A DNA stretch of 64,000 nucleotides from Pseudomonas sp. efr-133-TYG-5 (GCF_030209175.1 NZ_JARVSM010000003.1:124001-188000); one strand, 5' to 3'. Shown: positions 16,736 through 25,810, numbered from the stretch's first letter. The notes: a model not told the origin generated them from the letters alone. Translations and numbers: made by a program.

Positions 16736-16744
16736 GATCGGGGG

Positions 16745-18823
16745 TTACTCGGTAATCTTCGAGAAGTTGCGATAGAACATGTCGCCCTCGCGGCTATCGG
16801 TCATCGAGTGCAGCTGGAAGCTGCGATTGAGCCTGGCGCCACCGTCACGGGTCAGCGGCGCCCAGACGAGGTTGGCGCGGCGCATGGTCGACATGCTCAT
16901 CATTTCGTCGAACGGGATCGACAGGTAGATCCCCTTGTCGAAACTACCCTCGCCGTACTCGGCGCTGCCAGCCGTGGTGATCGTCGCCCAGGCGCCGAAG
17001 CGCACGCCGTTGAAGAATTCGCGGGAGATGTCGAGCGTGCCGCCCCAGTCGCCGGCCAGGTAGCGACCGACGCTGACTGCAGCCAGCGTGTCATACGGCA
17101 AGTCGGTGTAGCCGGTGATGTGCCCGGTCCAGATCGAGTAATCGCGCAGGCCGAAGCCCTGGTCGAACTCGCGCTGACGCACATAGTTCAGATCCGCGCC
17201 CACCGACCAGCGCTCACCGGTCGGCCGGAACAGCACCTCACCGCCGACCCCGGCAAACATTGACTCCAGATAGCCGCCGTAGACCATGCCATACAGGTCC
17301 TTGTCCAACTGCTCGGCATGGCTGACCTGGAACAACGGCATGGTCACCTCCGAGGTGGTCAGGTATTGACGCAAATCGGTGCGCACCCGCGGCAGGCCGC
17401 TCGGCGCGTCGTAGGTGAACTTGTCGAAGTTGTTCACCAGGTTGGCACTGAGCAGGCCGTTCCACCAGGTGTTGCGGTTGAAGCGGTACTCGGCGTCCGC
17501 GTCGGCACTGAACTGATAGAGCAAACCATCCGGGCCGCCGACGTTCTGCTTGAAGCCCAGTCCGACACCATAATTGAAGTGCTGCGGCGCTTCGCTGTAG
17601 AGGGTTTTCTCGTTGCGCGGCATCGCCGGGTTGATCTCGGTGGTGCGGTGCAACGACTCCAGCGGCTCCTCGTTGTTGAGCACCTCGCGGAAGGTCTGGC
17701 GTGGCACGCTGGTCTCTTCCAGCGGCAGGTCGTAGCGCTTGTTGACCACGGTGAACCAGTTGATTTCGTCGTTCACGCTGTTGTCGAGAATCCGGCTTGC
17801 GCGGCCAACAGCCTTCGACGAATGGAAGTAACGCTGCTGCTCGCCGTACACGATCAGCTCGGAATCGCGCTGGCTGATGCGCTCGACCTTGTACCCGGCA
17901 TTCTGCTGCAAACGTTGCGACACGTCGGCCCAGTCGACCTGTTCCATCGGCGTGGTCGGCATCTTCGCCGGCAGCGGCTCAGGCGTCGGATCGTAGGTCT
18001 TGGCCGGCGCCTTGCGGCTGACGAAATTGGTGTGGAAGGTGATGCCGAACATCGCCGTGTTGCCGCGCTCCCACGCCGCGCTGACGTCCACCGAATCCGC
18101 CACCTTGAACACCGCGCCGAAGTTGATCGGCGAGTCCTGCTTGATCACGTTGTCCTTCGGCTCGTGCTTGTAGTCGTTGCCTTCGTATTCGAGTTTCAGG
18201 CTGAGGCGATCCCACGGCGTCTGGTAGCTGACGCCACCGAAGAACGACGGCCGGCCGCGAAAGTACGAGCCCGAGTTGACGTCACCGGTCCCCTCGAGGG
18301 CCGGCCGGGTATCGAAGCGACTGCTGACGTAGCCCAACGGATTGTCGATGTCGCCGCGATTGCCCAGATACCCCCAGGCAATGCCGGCGCTGAAATCGAA
18401 ATCGTCGAAGCGTTTGTTGGCGACGAAAAATTCACTGGAGAACAAGCCCGTACCGCCGATGTCGCGGAAGCCCAGCGCGACTTCCGGCGCCCAGTGGCTT
18501 TCCTGCCAGAGCCGGACTTTGGCATCGACCGCCTTGTCCTTGTAGCTCTGGCTGCCGCTCAGCGCCTCGGAGCCGTACGGCCGGTTGGTGATCGCGGTGT
18601 AGCGGAACGAACCTTCGAGCCAGTCCAGCGGCTGCAGCGACACGCTGTAGCGGCTGTATGGCTCGGTGCGGTTGGCGTTGACGCTCAGCTCTCCGGCTGG
18701 GGCCATGCGCGCGGTCGGCGTCTGCAACAGACCGGTGCCGCCGAAATCATTTTGGGTAATACGCGGTTCGGCATGCACCAGACCGCACGGCAATAACAAC
18801 ACAGCTGCAACACGTAACTTCAA
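16745..18823 (-). CDS. YjbH/GfcD family outer-membrane protein
   Basis: A 692-residue outer-membrane protein of the YjbH/GfcD family, linked to secretion of exopolysaccharide or group 4 capsule. A signal peptide is present (VAAVLLLPCGLVHA). The N-terminal family signature is visible (NDFGGTGLLQTPTARMAPAG, PLDWLEGSFRYT, SYKDKAVDAKVRL). The rest is rich in alternating aromatic strands typical of beta-barrels and ends in an aromatic-containing strand (FYRNFSKITE). It overlaps gfcC by 4 bp and is last of the unit yjbE-wza-gfcB-gfcC-yjbH. Confidence 0.88.
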   Translation of the reverse strand: MKLRVAAVLLLPCGLVHAEPRITQNDFGGTGLLQTPTARMAPAGELSVNANRTEPYSRYSVSLQPLDWLEGSFRYTAITNRPYGSEALSGSQSYKDKAVDAKVRLWQESHWAPEVALGFRDIGGTGLFSSEFFVANKRFDDFDFSAGIAWGYLGNRGDIDNPLGYVSSRFDTRPALEGTGDVNSGSYFRGRPSFFGGVSYQTPWDRLSLKLEYEGNDYKHEPKDNVIKQDSPINFGAVFKVADSVDVSAAWERGNTAMFGITFHTNFVSRKAPAKTYDPTPEPLPAKMPTTPMEQVDWADVSQRLQQNAGYKVERISQRDSELIVYGEQQRYFHSSKAVGRASRILDNSVNDEINWFTVVNKRYDLPLEETSVPRQTFREVLNNEEPLESLHRTTEINPAMPRNEKTLYSEAPQHFNYGVGLGFKQNVGGPDGLLYQFSADADAEYRFNRNTWWNGLLSANLVNNFDKFTYDAPSGLPRVRTDLRQYLTTSEVTMPLFQVSHAEQLDKDLYGMVYGGYLESMFAGVGGEVLFRPTGERWSVGADLNYVRQREFDQGFGLRDYSIWTGHITGYTDLPYDTLAAVSVGRYLAGDWGGTLDISREFFNGVRFGAWATITTAGSAEYGEGSFDKGIYLSIPFDEMMSMSTMRRANLVWAPLTRDGGARLNRSFQLHSMTDSREGDMFYRNFSKITE

Positions 18824-19581
18824 CGAACCACCTCAGCCAGCTGCGTGGCAATCAATTCGGCCAACTGCTGATTCAGTTCAGGAACAGGCGGATCCAGATC
18901 ATCATTTTTCACCGGCACCAGAATCTTGCTGCCGGCCACGGGAAACTGCCCGCTCTCGCGATTCCAGTGCGCGATACCCACGCGCCTGACCACACCATTG
19001 GGCTGGATCAGCCACAGGTAATCGGCCTCGGCATCGTCCAGCGGCGTGCAGCTTTCCAGATACTCACGCGCCTCCAGCAAGGGCTGATAAGGCAGGTGGC
19101 AGGTCGCGGCGACCGCGCCCAGCACTTGTACCTCGTCGACCCGTTTCGGGTAGATCAGGCGATCGCCATCGTCGAGACGCATGTTGCGCGCGAAGCCGAC
19201 TTCCACCGCGACCGGATCGAGGTCTGCGATCTGGCGCCCGGTGACCGGCATCTGCCGCACCTGTTCGGCCAGGCGCAGCGCCAGCGCCGCGCGACTCGGG
19301 CGGTCAAACAACGAGGCCATGCGCTGCAACACATCGAGATCGAACAACACCCCGGCCTTGAGCCGGGCCTGTTCTTCCAGCAACGACTGGCGCAGCAACA
19401 CGCCGGCCAGCCAGTAACCTTCGGCATTCGGCAGCGCCACGCTGATCACGTCGAGCAAGCGCCCGCCCGGCGGCAACTCAACCGGCCCCGGATTGGCGAC
19501 ATCGCCGCTGACCGTGACCGCTGCCTGACTGATGCCGCTGAGCAACAGCAAACCGGCCGATAACATCCGCCAGCGCTTCAC
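18820..19581 (-). CDS. GfcC/YjbG family capsule biosynthesis protein
   Basis: A 253-residue periplasmic protein of the GfcC (YjbG) family. A signal peptide (MLSAGLLLLSGISQA) is followed by VTVSGDVANPGPVEL, a beta-grasp/SLBB-like strand pattern, then helices (GYWLAGVLLRQSLLEEQ) and a second SLBB-like region (LDDGDRLIYPKRVDEVQVLGAV). In group 4 capsule systems GfcC acts in the periplasm beside the Wza-type exporter; its exact role is unresolved. It overlaps both neighbours by 4 bp, indicating translational coupling. Confidence 0.87.
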   Translation of the reverse strand: MKRWRMLSAGLLLLSGISQAAVTVSGDVANPGPVELPPGGRLLDVISVALPNAEGYWLAGVLLRQSLLEEQARLKAGVLFDLDVLQRMASLFDRPSRAALALRLAEQVRQMPVTGRQIADLDPVAVEVGFARNMRLDDGDRLIYPKRVDEVQVLGAVAATCHLPYQPLLEAREYLESCTPLDDAEADYLWLIQPNGVVRRVGIAHWNRESGQFPVAGSKILVPVKNDDLDPPVPELNQQLAELIATQLAEVVR

Positions 19582-20243
19582 GGCAGGTGCCTGCGATCAG
19601 GGGTCAGTTGCACGATGCGCACGCGCATTTGCGCGGTCAGTTGCTGCTCGCTCTGCAGGATGAAACCGTCCAGCGGATCGACCCAGTAATGGTTGGTCGC
19701 GCGCAGGCCGATGGCCGGGACGTCGATACGTTCGTCGACACGCAGCACGGTGTATTCCTTGTCGAGAATCTGCAGGGTTTGCGTCGATCGACGGGAGAAC
19801 CGACTGTTGACGATCAAGCCGACTTCCTGGCCCTTGTACAGGTCGATCCAGCGCCGTGTGGTGAAACCATCGGCGACTTGATGCAGGCCGCGTTTGAACG
19901 GCGCGTCGTCGGCCAGCCGCGTACCGTCCAGGTCGCCCTCCACACCGAGACCGATGGTGCGCACGGCGAGGCCGTCACGCAGCAGCAACACCTGCTTGCC
20001 GGAAGCCACCCAGAACTGCAGGTCTTCACGCTCGCGCACCAGCGCCAGCACCCCGGAGCCGGACGGTGTGGTCAGTTTCACTTGCGGGTACTTGACCTCG
20101 GCCACCTGGGCCGCACTCACGTCCAGCTCGTCCGGGCCGATCACCGCCGACTTGAGGTTGCGCACCGAGGCGGTCATCAACGGGTTACAGCCACACAACA
20201 TCAAGGCCGCCATCAGGCAGACGCCAACTTTCAAGGTCTTCAC
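19578..20243 (-). CDS. GfcB/YjbF family lipoprotein
   Basis: A 221-residue outer-membrane lipoprotein of the YjbF/GfcB family. The lipobox is LMLCGC, with the lipidated Cys at residue 19. The mature part has the beta-rich pattern of the family (LALVREREDLQFWVASGKQ, LLLRDGLAVRTIGLG, RRWIDLYKGQEVG, NHYWVDPLDGFILQSEQQL). It lies 8 bp after wza and overlaps gfcC by 4 bp, so the genes are probably cotranscribed. Confidence 0.87.
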   Translation of the reverse strand: MKTLKVGVCLMAALMLCGCNPLMTASVRNLKSAVIGPDELDVSAAQVAEVKYPQVKLTTPSGSGVLALVREREDLQFWVASGKQVLLLRDGLAVRTIGLGVEGDLDGTRLADDAPFKRGLHQVADGFTTRRWIDLYKGQEVGLIVNSRFSRRSTQTLQILDKEYTVLRVDERIDVPAIGLRATNHYWVDPLDGFILQSEQQLTAQMRVRIVQLTPDRRHLP

Positions 20244-20251
20244 GGTCGGCC

Positions 20252-21367
20252 TTATTTGCTGTTGTTACTGAATTCGCTCCAGTTCTTCGCAGCGGAAGCC
20301 CCGGTCCCGACAATCGATGCCGACGGCACCAGTTGGCTGATGAAGCGGTTCCAGCGCGTGACGTTGGCCGGGCCGACGTACACCACATCCTGCGGACGCA
20401 CTTCAAAGTGCGAAGCCAGTGCCATGGCGGTCGGCGACTGGGCTTCCAATTGATAGATTTTCGCCGGCTCGACATCGAGGTTTTCCACCCCGCGAATCAC
20501 GTACACCGCGTTGCCGTTGGAGGTGGTCTGGCTCAAGCCGCCAACCGAACCGAGCACATCGGAGAGGTTCATCGTCGCGGTCTTGAAACTCAGCGCACGG
20601 GGCTGATTGACCTCGCCCATGACGTAGATGCGCTTGTTGTCGTTGTACGGCAGATACAGCTGATCGCCGCCCTTGAGAAAGACGTGCTGCAACTCGGAAT
20701 CCTGCTGGTTGAGCGAGTCGAGATTGAGCGGATAGACCCGGCCATTGCGGGTCAGCAGCAGGCCCGACAGATCGGCGTTGTTGGTGTCGATGCCGGCAGT
20801 TCCGAGGGCCTCGACCACGCTCAGCGGGTTGGTGGAAATCGGCTGTGGCCCGGCCTTGGCCACGGCGCCCGAGACCACCACTTTCTGACTGGCGAAACGC
20901 AGCACCGCGACATCCACCTGCGGCTCGGCGATGAACGCCGACAGGCGGGATTCGATGTCCGAGCGCAGCTGTTGAATCGTTTTGCCGGCCGCCTGCACTT
21001 CCTTGATGAACGGGTAGTACAGCGTGCCGTCGGAGCGCACCAGACGACCGTTGGCGTCGATCTGCTGTTGTGCCCCCGAGGGCGCGGTCAGCTCTGGGTG
21101 ATCCCAGACTGTGATGTACAGCACATCGTTGCTGCCGATACGGTATTCGGCAGGCGTTGCCAACAGTTCCGCCGGCACCGTCTCACGCTTTTGCGTGGCG
21201 CGGGTCATCGAGATCAGCTTGGGCGTGATCGGGATCAGCTCGACCCGACTGCTTTCGCTGGCGCCCTGGCGGGTGATGTCGCCGGTGCTCAGGTACTGGC
21301 CGGGGGAAAACATGCAACCTTGCAGAGCGATACTTGCCAACAGCAAAAGAGAAAAACTACGAGTCAT
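20252..21367 (-). CDS. wza: Polysaccharide export outer-membrane lipoprotein, Wza family
   Basis: A 371-residue Wza-type secretin-like lipoprotein that forms the outer-membrane exit pore for exopolysaccharide. The lipobox is IALQGC (Cys18). A Poly_export domain (YRIGSNDVLYITVWDHPEL, PYIKEVQ-like YYPFIKEVQAAGKT) is followed by two SLBB repeats (VVVSGAVAKAGPQPIS and IYVMGEVNQPRALSF). The C-terminal helix region (NVTRWNRFISQLVPS) fits the amphipathic pore helix. Its partner kinase Wzc is encoded 10 kb away in the same locus. In this operon wza sits between the yjbE-like and gfcB genes. Confidence 0.93.
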   Translation of the reverse strand: MTRSFSLLLLASIALQGCMFSPGQYLSTGDITRQGASESSRVELIPITPKLISMTRATQKRETVPAELLATPAEYRIGSNDVLYITVWDHPELTAPSGAQQQIDANGRLVRSDGTLYYPFIKEVQAAGKTIQQLRSDIESRLSAFIAEPQVDVAVLRFASQKVVVSGAVAKAGPQPISTNPLSVVEALGTAGIDTNNADLSGLLLTRNGRVYPLNLDSLNQQDSELQHVFLKGGDQLYLPYNDNKRIYVMGEVNQPRALSFKTATMNLSDVLGSVGGLSQTTSNGNAVYVIRGVENLDVEPAKIYQLEAQSPTAMALASHFEVRPQDVVYVGPANVTRWNRFISQLVPSASIVGTGASAAKNWSEFSNNSK

Positions 21368-21396
21368 AATGGCACTACGCTATTCAAGGGCGAATC

Positions 21397-21427
21397 TAAA
21401 AAATAAAGTCACCCGACTTGCGTCGGG
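21397..21427 (-). terminator. Intercistronic hairpin between yjbE-like gene and wza
   Basis: On the minus strand CCCGAC (21427-21422) pairs with GTCGGG (21417-21412) over GCAA, then TGACTTTATTTTTT. It looks like a partial terminator that would keep the small upstream gene more abundant than wza and the genes after it. Confidence 0.6.
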
Positions 21428-21458
21428 CGACCCTGTACTGCACTAACAAATGTTCCTG

Positions 21459-21695
21459 TTAGTTGTGCGTGCCGGTGGTGCCGGTAGTACCGGTGGTGCC
21501 CGTGGTACCGCCGTTGGCACTTCCGCCGCTGTTGGACGCTGCGACTGCACTGGCAACCATTGCCGTACTGGCAGCAGGCGCTGTAGAAGCCGCGACACTG
21601 CCAGATACATTGGTCACCGCAGTAAGCGGCGCTTCAGCAGCGGACGCCCAGTTGCTCAACATCGTCAACAGGGCAATCGCCATCACTTTTTTCAT
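21459..21695 (-). CDS. YjbE/GfcA-like small secreted Ser/Thr/Gly-rich protein
   Basis: A 78-residue exported protein. A signal peptide (MKKVMAIALLTMLSNWASA) is followed by an Ala/Ser/Val-rich mature part and a Gly/Thr tail with repeated GTT units. Length, composition and the Gly-Thr tail resemble E. coli YjbE, first gene of yjbEFGH, and here too it precedes homologues of YjbF, YjbG and YjbH. An AAGGAG ribosome site precedes ATG 21695. Function is unknown even in E. coli. Low sequence complexity makes homology detection weak; gene order is the main evidence. Confidence 0.75.
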   Translation of the reverse strand: MKKVMAIALLTMLSNWASAAEAPLTAVTNVSGSVAASTAPAASTAMVASAVAASNSGGSANGGTTGTTGTTGTTGTHN

Positions 21696-21926
21696 ATCAA
21701 CTCCTTTCTAACATTCGGCCTGTTAAAAACCGGCCTGTGTTAGCGGTGGTAGCGTTCAAGTCCGCAAAAAGCGCGAACAAGATCCGTCGTACTTTCACAG
21801 TCTTACCCAACTGATAAAAGTCGAACGGCGGGTTCATATCTACGGACTTGCAAAAGGCATTTCCAGCGTATTTTCCCGACGATATCTAACACCTGACCGA
21901 AACTAACATTCAGTATTAGAACGACA

Positions 21927-22943
21927 TCATTGGAGATAACCGCGCGGATGGTTCGATTGCCAGCGCCAGGTATCGGTGACCATGTCCTGCAAACTGCGCG
22001 TGGCTTTCCAGCCGAGTTCTTTTGCGGCCTTGGAGGCGTCGGCCCAGCTCTCGGCGATGTCCCCGCTGCGCCGCGGCATCACCCGGTACGGCACGGCTCG
22101 CCCGCTGGCCTGCTCGAAAGCCTGCAGCACTTGCATCACGCTGTAGCCGTCGCCGGTGCCGAGGTTCCAGGTGTGAATGCCCGGCCGCTCGGCAATCGAT
22201 TGCAAGGCTTTGAGATGGCCATCGGCGAGGTCCACGACGTGGATGTAATCGCGCACGCCGGTGCCGTCGATCGTCGGGTAGTCGTCACCGAAGATCGACA
22301 GTTCCGGCAGGCTGCCCACCGCGACCTGGCTGATGTAAGGCAGCAGGTTGTTGGGAATGCCGTTGGGGTCTTCGCCCATGTGCCCGCTGTGATGGGCGCC
22401 GATCGGGTTGAAGTAACGCAGCAGGGCGATGCGCCAGCGCGGCTCGGCCTGGCTCAGGTCGCGCAGCACATTCTCGACGATCAGCTTGGATTGACCATAA
22501 GGGTTGGTCGGAATGCCGGTGGGGAAATCCTCGCGGATCGGCATCTGCTCAGGCTCGCCGTACACCGTGGCCGACGAGCTGAACACCAGCCGGAACACCC
22601 CGGCCGCCGCCATCGCCTGACACAGCGTGATGCTGCCGCCGACGTTGTTTTCGTAGTAATCCAGCGGCTTGCGTACGCTCTCGCCGACGGCCTTGAGGCC
22701 GGCAAAATGCAGGACGGCGTCAATGCGCTGCTCGCGGAAGATGCGGTCGAGCAAGGCCCTGTCACAGACATCGCCGCGAATCATCCGCGCACTTTTGCCG
22801 CAAATGGCTTCTACCGCGTGCAGTGCCGCATCGCTGCTGTTGCAAAGATTATCCAGGACAACAACTTCATAACCTGCTTCAAGCAGCGCAAGTGTGGTGT
22901 GCGAGCCGATATAGCCGGCACCACCGGTTACCAGAATCTTCAT
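21927..22943 (-). CDS. galE: UDP-glucose 4-epimerase GalE
   Basis: A 338-residue short-chain dehydrogenase-type epimerase interconverting UDP-glucose and UDP-galactose. The NAD-binding motif is VTGGAGYIGSHT, the catalytic Tyr-Lys pair is in NPYGQSKLIVE, and SSSATVYGEPEQMPI and YFNPIGAHHSG are family signatures. ATG 22943 gives the standard GalE length; a methionine at 22957 is an alternative. It is divergent from galU, with which it supplies nucleotide sugars for the polysaccharide. The 231 bp between its stop and the yjbE-like gene could hold a separate promoter. Confidence 0.95.
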   Translation of the reverse strand: MKILVTGGAGYIGSHTTLALLEAGYEVVVLDNLCNSSDAALHAVEAICGKSARMIRGDVCDRALLDRIFREQRIDAVLHFAGLKAVGESVRKPLDYYENNVGGSITLCQAMAAAGVFRLVFSSSATVYGEPEQMPIREDFPTGIPTNPYGQSKLIVENVLRDLSQAEPRWRIALLRYFNPIGAHHSGHMGEDPNGIPNNLLPYISQVAVGSLPELSIFGDDYPTIDGTGVRDYIHVVDLADGHLKALQSIAERPGIHTWNLGTGDGYSVMQVLQAFEQASGRAVPYRVMPRRSGDIAESWADASKAAKELGWKATRSLQDMVTDTWRWQSNHPRGYLQ

Positions 22944-23331
22944 AGCGCGGTCCGTCATTGGATAAGTGACAAGTAGCCTGTCAAGCCCCTTACATTCAAT
23001 CTGTGGCGCACCACACAATAAGGAGGACAACAGCCTTGAACAAAATCAGTTCAACCACTGGCAATAAATATTTTTGCCAGCCAAACTGTATTGCCGGTAC
23101 TTATTAGCACCCCAAGTGCACTTGTCACTATCAACGGATACCGACTAAAAATAACTAATAACGCTATAACCGACATCTCTTAACATTGTCAGGTTTTACC
23201 CTCCACGCTAATTGCCATTAACAACCCGACTCAGGTATTAAAGTACACCTTCAATAATCATTGAAACTTGCAGACTGCCATTAGTGCATGACTTCGGCGG
23301 CCTGCGTTCCATGACTGTCCAGGATACTTTT
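22944..23331. other. AT-rich galE-galU divergent intergenic region
   Basis: 388 bp without a gene. It contains a perfect 12-bp palindrome CAAGTGCACTTG (23113-23124) and the 14-mer gactaaaaataact (23143-23156), which recurs upstream of the glycosidase gene at 34385-34398. Promoters for both genes are expected here. Confidence 0.5.
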
Positions 23332-24165
23332 ATGATTCGTAAATGTTTGTTCCCCGCTGCCGGCTACGGCACGCGTTTCTTGCCGGCCACCAAAGCCATG
23401 CCCAAGGAAATGCTGCCGATCGTCAACAAGCCGTTGATCGAGTACGCCGTGGAAGAAGCACGGGACGCCGGCCTGCGCCACATGGCCCTGGTCACCGGGC
23501 GCGGCAAACGCGCACTGGAAGACCATTTCGACATCAGTTACGAACTCGAGCACCAGATTCGCGGCACCGAGAAGGAAAAATTTCTCGCCGGCACTCGCGA
23601 GCTGATCGACACCTGCACCTTCTCCTACACCCGTCAGGTGGAAATGAAAGGCCTCGGTCACGCGATTCTCAGCGGTCAACCACTGATCGGCGACGAACCC
23701 TTCGCCGTGGTGCTGGCCGATGACCTGTGCCTGAACCTAGAGGGTGACGGCGTGCTCACGCAGATGATCCAGCTCTACAAGAAGTACCGTTGCTCGATCG
23801 TCGCCATCCAGGAAGTCCCGCGCGACCAGACCCACAAGTACGGCGTGATCGCCGGCGAGCAGATGGCCGACGACCTCTACCGGGTCTCCCACATGGTGGA
23901 AAAACCCAGCCCGCAGGACGCCCCGTCGAACCTGGCGATCATCGGCCGCTACATCCTCACCCCGGACATTTTCGATCTGATCGCCGATACCCAGCCCGGC
24001 AAGGGCGGCGAGATCCAGATCACCGATGCGCTGATGAAACAGGCGCAGAACGGCGGCGTGCTGGCGTACAAGTTCAAGGGCCTGCGCTTCGACTGCGGCG
24101 ATGCCGAGGGTTATCTCCAAGCATCGAACTTCTGCTACGAAAACGTCTACCTCAACGGCCGCTGA
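23332..24165 (+). CDS. galU: UTP-glucose-1-phosphate uridylyltransferase GalU
   Basis: A 277-residue nucleotidyltransferase making UDP-glucose from UTP and glucose-1-phosphate. The signature FPAAGYGTRFLPATKAMPKE is at the N-terminus; further conserved blocks are VNKPLIEYAVEEA, EMKGLGHAI, VVLADDLC and FDCGDAEGYLQA. ATG 23332 has an AGGA ribosome site and matches the usual start (MIxKCLFPAAG). With GalE it provides UDP-glucose and UDP-galactose, likely substrates of the initiating transferase at 14749. Confidence 0.95.
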   Translation: MIRKCLFPAAGYGTRFLPATKAMPKEMLPIVNKPLIEYAVEEARDAGLRHMALVTGRGKRALEDHFDISYELEHQIRGTEKEKFLAGTRELIDTCTFSYTRQVEMKGLGHAILSGQPLIGDEPFAVVLADDLCLNLEGDGVLTQMIQLYKKYRCSIVAIQEVPRDQTHKYGVIAGEQMADDLYRVSHMVEKPSPQDAPSNLAIIGRYILTPDIFDLIADTQPGKGGEIQITDALMKQAQNGGVLAYKFKGLRFDCGDAEGYLQASNFCYENVYLNGR

Positions 24166-24203
24166 GACGGCTGCGCGCCCACTTCTTTTTTCAGGAGGCA
24201 AGC

Positions 24204-24608
24204 ATGAACAGGGCACAACAGGCCGCAGAGATCGAACCGCCGGTGGGTAACCTCGGCGTGGTCAGCTGGTTGTCAGACCATCAACCGTTGCCCAGCGCCA
24301 ACGAGTCTTGGTTGGGCAGCATTTTGCTGGTGGAGCGCATCGGCATGTTTCCGGCGTCCGGCGACATTCGCCGGACGCTGGCGGATCCCTATCCCCTGCT
24401 CGCCCAGCTGAAATCGCGCTACGCCGAACAGGCGCTGGAAATCGACGACCGTGATGGCCTGAAAGTGATCTTCAGCGACTGGCGCTTCCGCGTCCGCCTG
24501 TGCTGCAGCGAGCCGGCGATCATCATCAATGTCGAGACACGGTGCGATACCCAGCTGATGCCGCACAAGCTCAAAGAGCTGCTGAGCCAGATCGATCAAT
24601 TCCAATAA
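24204..24608 (+). CDS. Orphan phosphomannomutase C-terminal (domain 4) protein
   Basis: A 134-residue protein after a perfect AGGAGG ribosome site, 38 bp downstream of galU. Residues from about 45 match the C-terminal domain of CpsG/ManB-type phosphomannomutases as I know it: SGDIRRTLADPYPLLAQ, then AEQALEIDDRDGLKVIF, SDWRFRVR, EPAIIINVETRCDTQLM and KLKELLSQI. The phosphate-binding loop, usually RxSNTEP, is RLCCSEP here. The catalytic serine loop, metal site and sugar-binding domains are absent, so it cannot be a mutase. The first 45 residues are unrelated. It could be a regulatory or binding subunit, or a remnant kept because it is still expressed. Upstream in-frame sequence lies inside galU. 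Confidence 0.72.
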   Translation: MNRAQQAAEIEPPVGNLGVVSWLSDHQPLPSANESWLGSILLVERIGMFPASGDIRRTLADPYPLLAQLKSRYAEQALEIDDRDGLKVIFSDWRFRVRLCCSEPAIIINVETRCDTQLMPHKLKELLSQIDQFQ

Positions 24609-24618
24609 GATACTCACG

Positions 24619-24657
24619 CTGTAGGAGCTGCCCAAGGGCTGCCCCTACAGCGGTTTT
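24619..24657. terminator. Hairpin between convergent domain-4 and SGNH genes
   Basis: GCTGTAGG (24619-24626) pairs with CCTACAGC (24645-24652), with an inner GCCC/GGGC pairing, followed by GGTTTT. It overlaps the stop of the SGNH gene and probably ends the galU transcript. Confidence 0.5.
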
Positions 24658-25784
24658 GCGATGTCGCAACTGTCGGCATTGATGCCACTGACCATCCACC
24701 GGTAGAAGTAATCGGCAATCACCTTTCCGCCCGTCGCCGGCTGCGGATGAATCTTGTCCGGCCCAATCATCGCCGCCGCATAGCCTTTGACGTCCGGCCC
24801 GAACGCGCATTGCAGATTGACCCACCCCAGCTGCTGTTCACGTGCCCAAGGCTGCAAGACCTGTGCATACGCCGACATCGGATAGGCGCTGGAACGCGTG
24901 GTGTCCTGACGCAGAATCAGGTTGATGCTCGCCGCCGGTTGAATCTCGCGGATCATCGCCACCAGGCCCTGAATGTTCTGCAGATACTGCCCGGGCTGCA
25001 CGCCGAAGCCCTGATCGTTGCCACCGAGCATGATCAGGTAAACGTCGGCGGGGATCTTCGCCACGGCGGCTTTCCACTGGGCCTGCCAGTGTCGATCCGG
25101 GTGATAAAAGTCCGCCGATGCAGCGCCCGCTGCTGCCAGTTTCGATACCCGCACACCGTGCTGATCGTTGCTCATCCAGAGGCCGAACAACGTCGGTGCG
25201 CCCTTCATCACTTGCAGCTCGAGCGACCAGTCTGGCGTTGCCGCGAAACCGTTGAGGGCGATTTCCTGCACGCCCGCACCTTGCAGTGGCAACGGTTTCC
25301 AGGCTTGCGCAGGCGTCCAGCGGTAGCGCAGCTCACTGGCGTCGCCGGTGCCCAGGTAAAGCAGTTTGGCCTGGGTCACGCGGGTGTCGATGGCTGCCGT
25401 TGCACTGGCATCGATTTGCAGCCAGGCGCCGGGCCGGCCGGTGACGGTGCGGCTGTCCGGGCTGGCCTGCCCGAGGCCGGACACCTGCCAGCCACCGGCG
25501 AAATACTTTTCGCTGCTGCGGGTGTATTTGAAATGCGTGCCACCCAGCGCCGCACCGTGGTTGAAGCCGACATAACCGGGACCGGCAAACCCGACCTCCC
25601 CGGCCACGCGCTGTACCAGTTTGTTCAGATAGAAATCCTGCCCGGCGCTGTAGCTGTCACCGATCACCGAGACCGACAGGACCTGGCCAGCCTTGCCTTC
25701 GCGCCACTGCGCAAAACGCTCGCGGGCATCGCCCACTTCAACCACCGACGCGGCGACAGGCTGCGCGTCATCCACTGCCAACAT
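24645..25784 (-). CDS. SGNH/GDSL-family hydrolase or acyl-esterase
   Basis: A 379-residue SGNH hydrolase, a fold used by O-acetylesterases and acetyltransferases that modify polysaccharides. Block I is VIGDSYSAG (Ser44), block III is MLGGNDQG, and block V is DKIHP with the catalytic Asp and His. The middle (residues 90-210) is a beta-rich insert. ATG 25784 has an AAGGAAA ribosome site, but the product begins MLAVDDAQPVAAS without a signal peptide, unlike most cell-envelope members. A REP pair lies 27 bp upstream, so a 5' truncation is possible. It is the last gene of the wzb-wzc operon, after the acyltransferase, with which it may set the acylation pattern. Confidence 0.85.
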   Translation of the reverse strand: MLAVDDAQPVAASVVEVGDARERFAQWREGKAGQVLSVSVIGDSYSAGQDFYLNKLVQRVAGEVGFAGPGYVGFNHGAALGGTHFKYTRSSEKYFAGGWQVSGLGQASPDSRTVTGRPGAWLQIDASATAAIDTRVTQAKLLYLGTGDASELRYRWTPAQAWKPLPLQGAGVQEIALNGFAATPDWSLELQVMKGAPTLFGLWMSNDQHGVRVSKLAAAGAASADFYHPDRHWQAQWKAAVAKIPADVYLIMLGGNDQGFGVQPGQYLQNIQGLVAMIREIQPAASINLILRQDTTRSSAYPMSAYAQVLQPWAREQQLGWVNLQCAFGPDVKGYAAAMIGPDKIHPQPATGGKVIADYFYRWMVSGINADSCDIAKPL

Positions 25785-25810
25785 GCATTGTTTCCTTCAG
25801 TCTGGAATGG

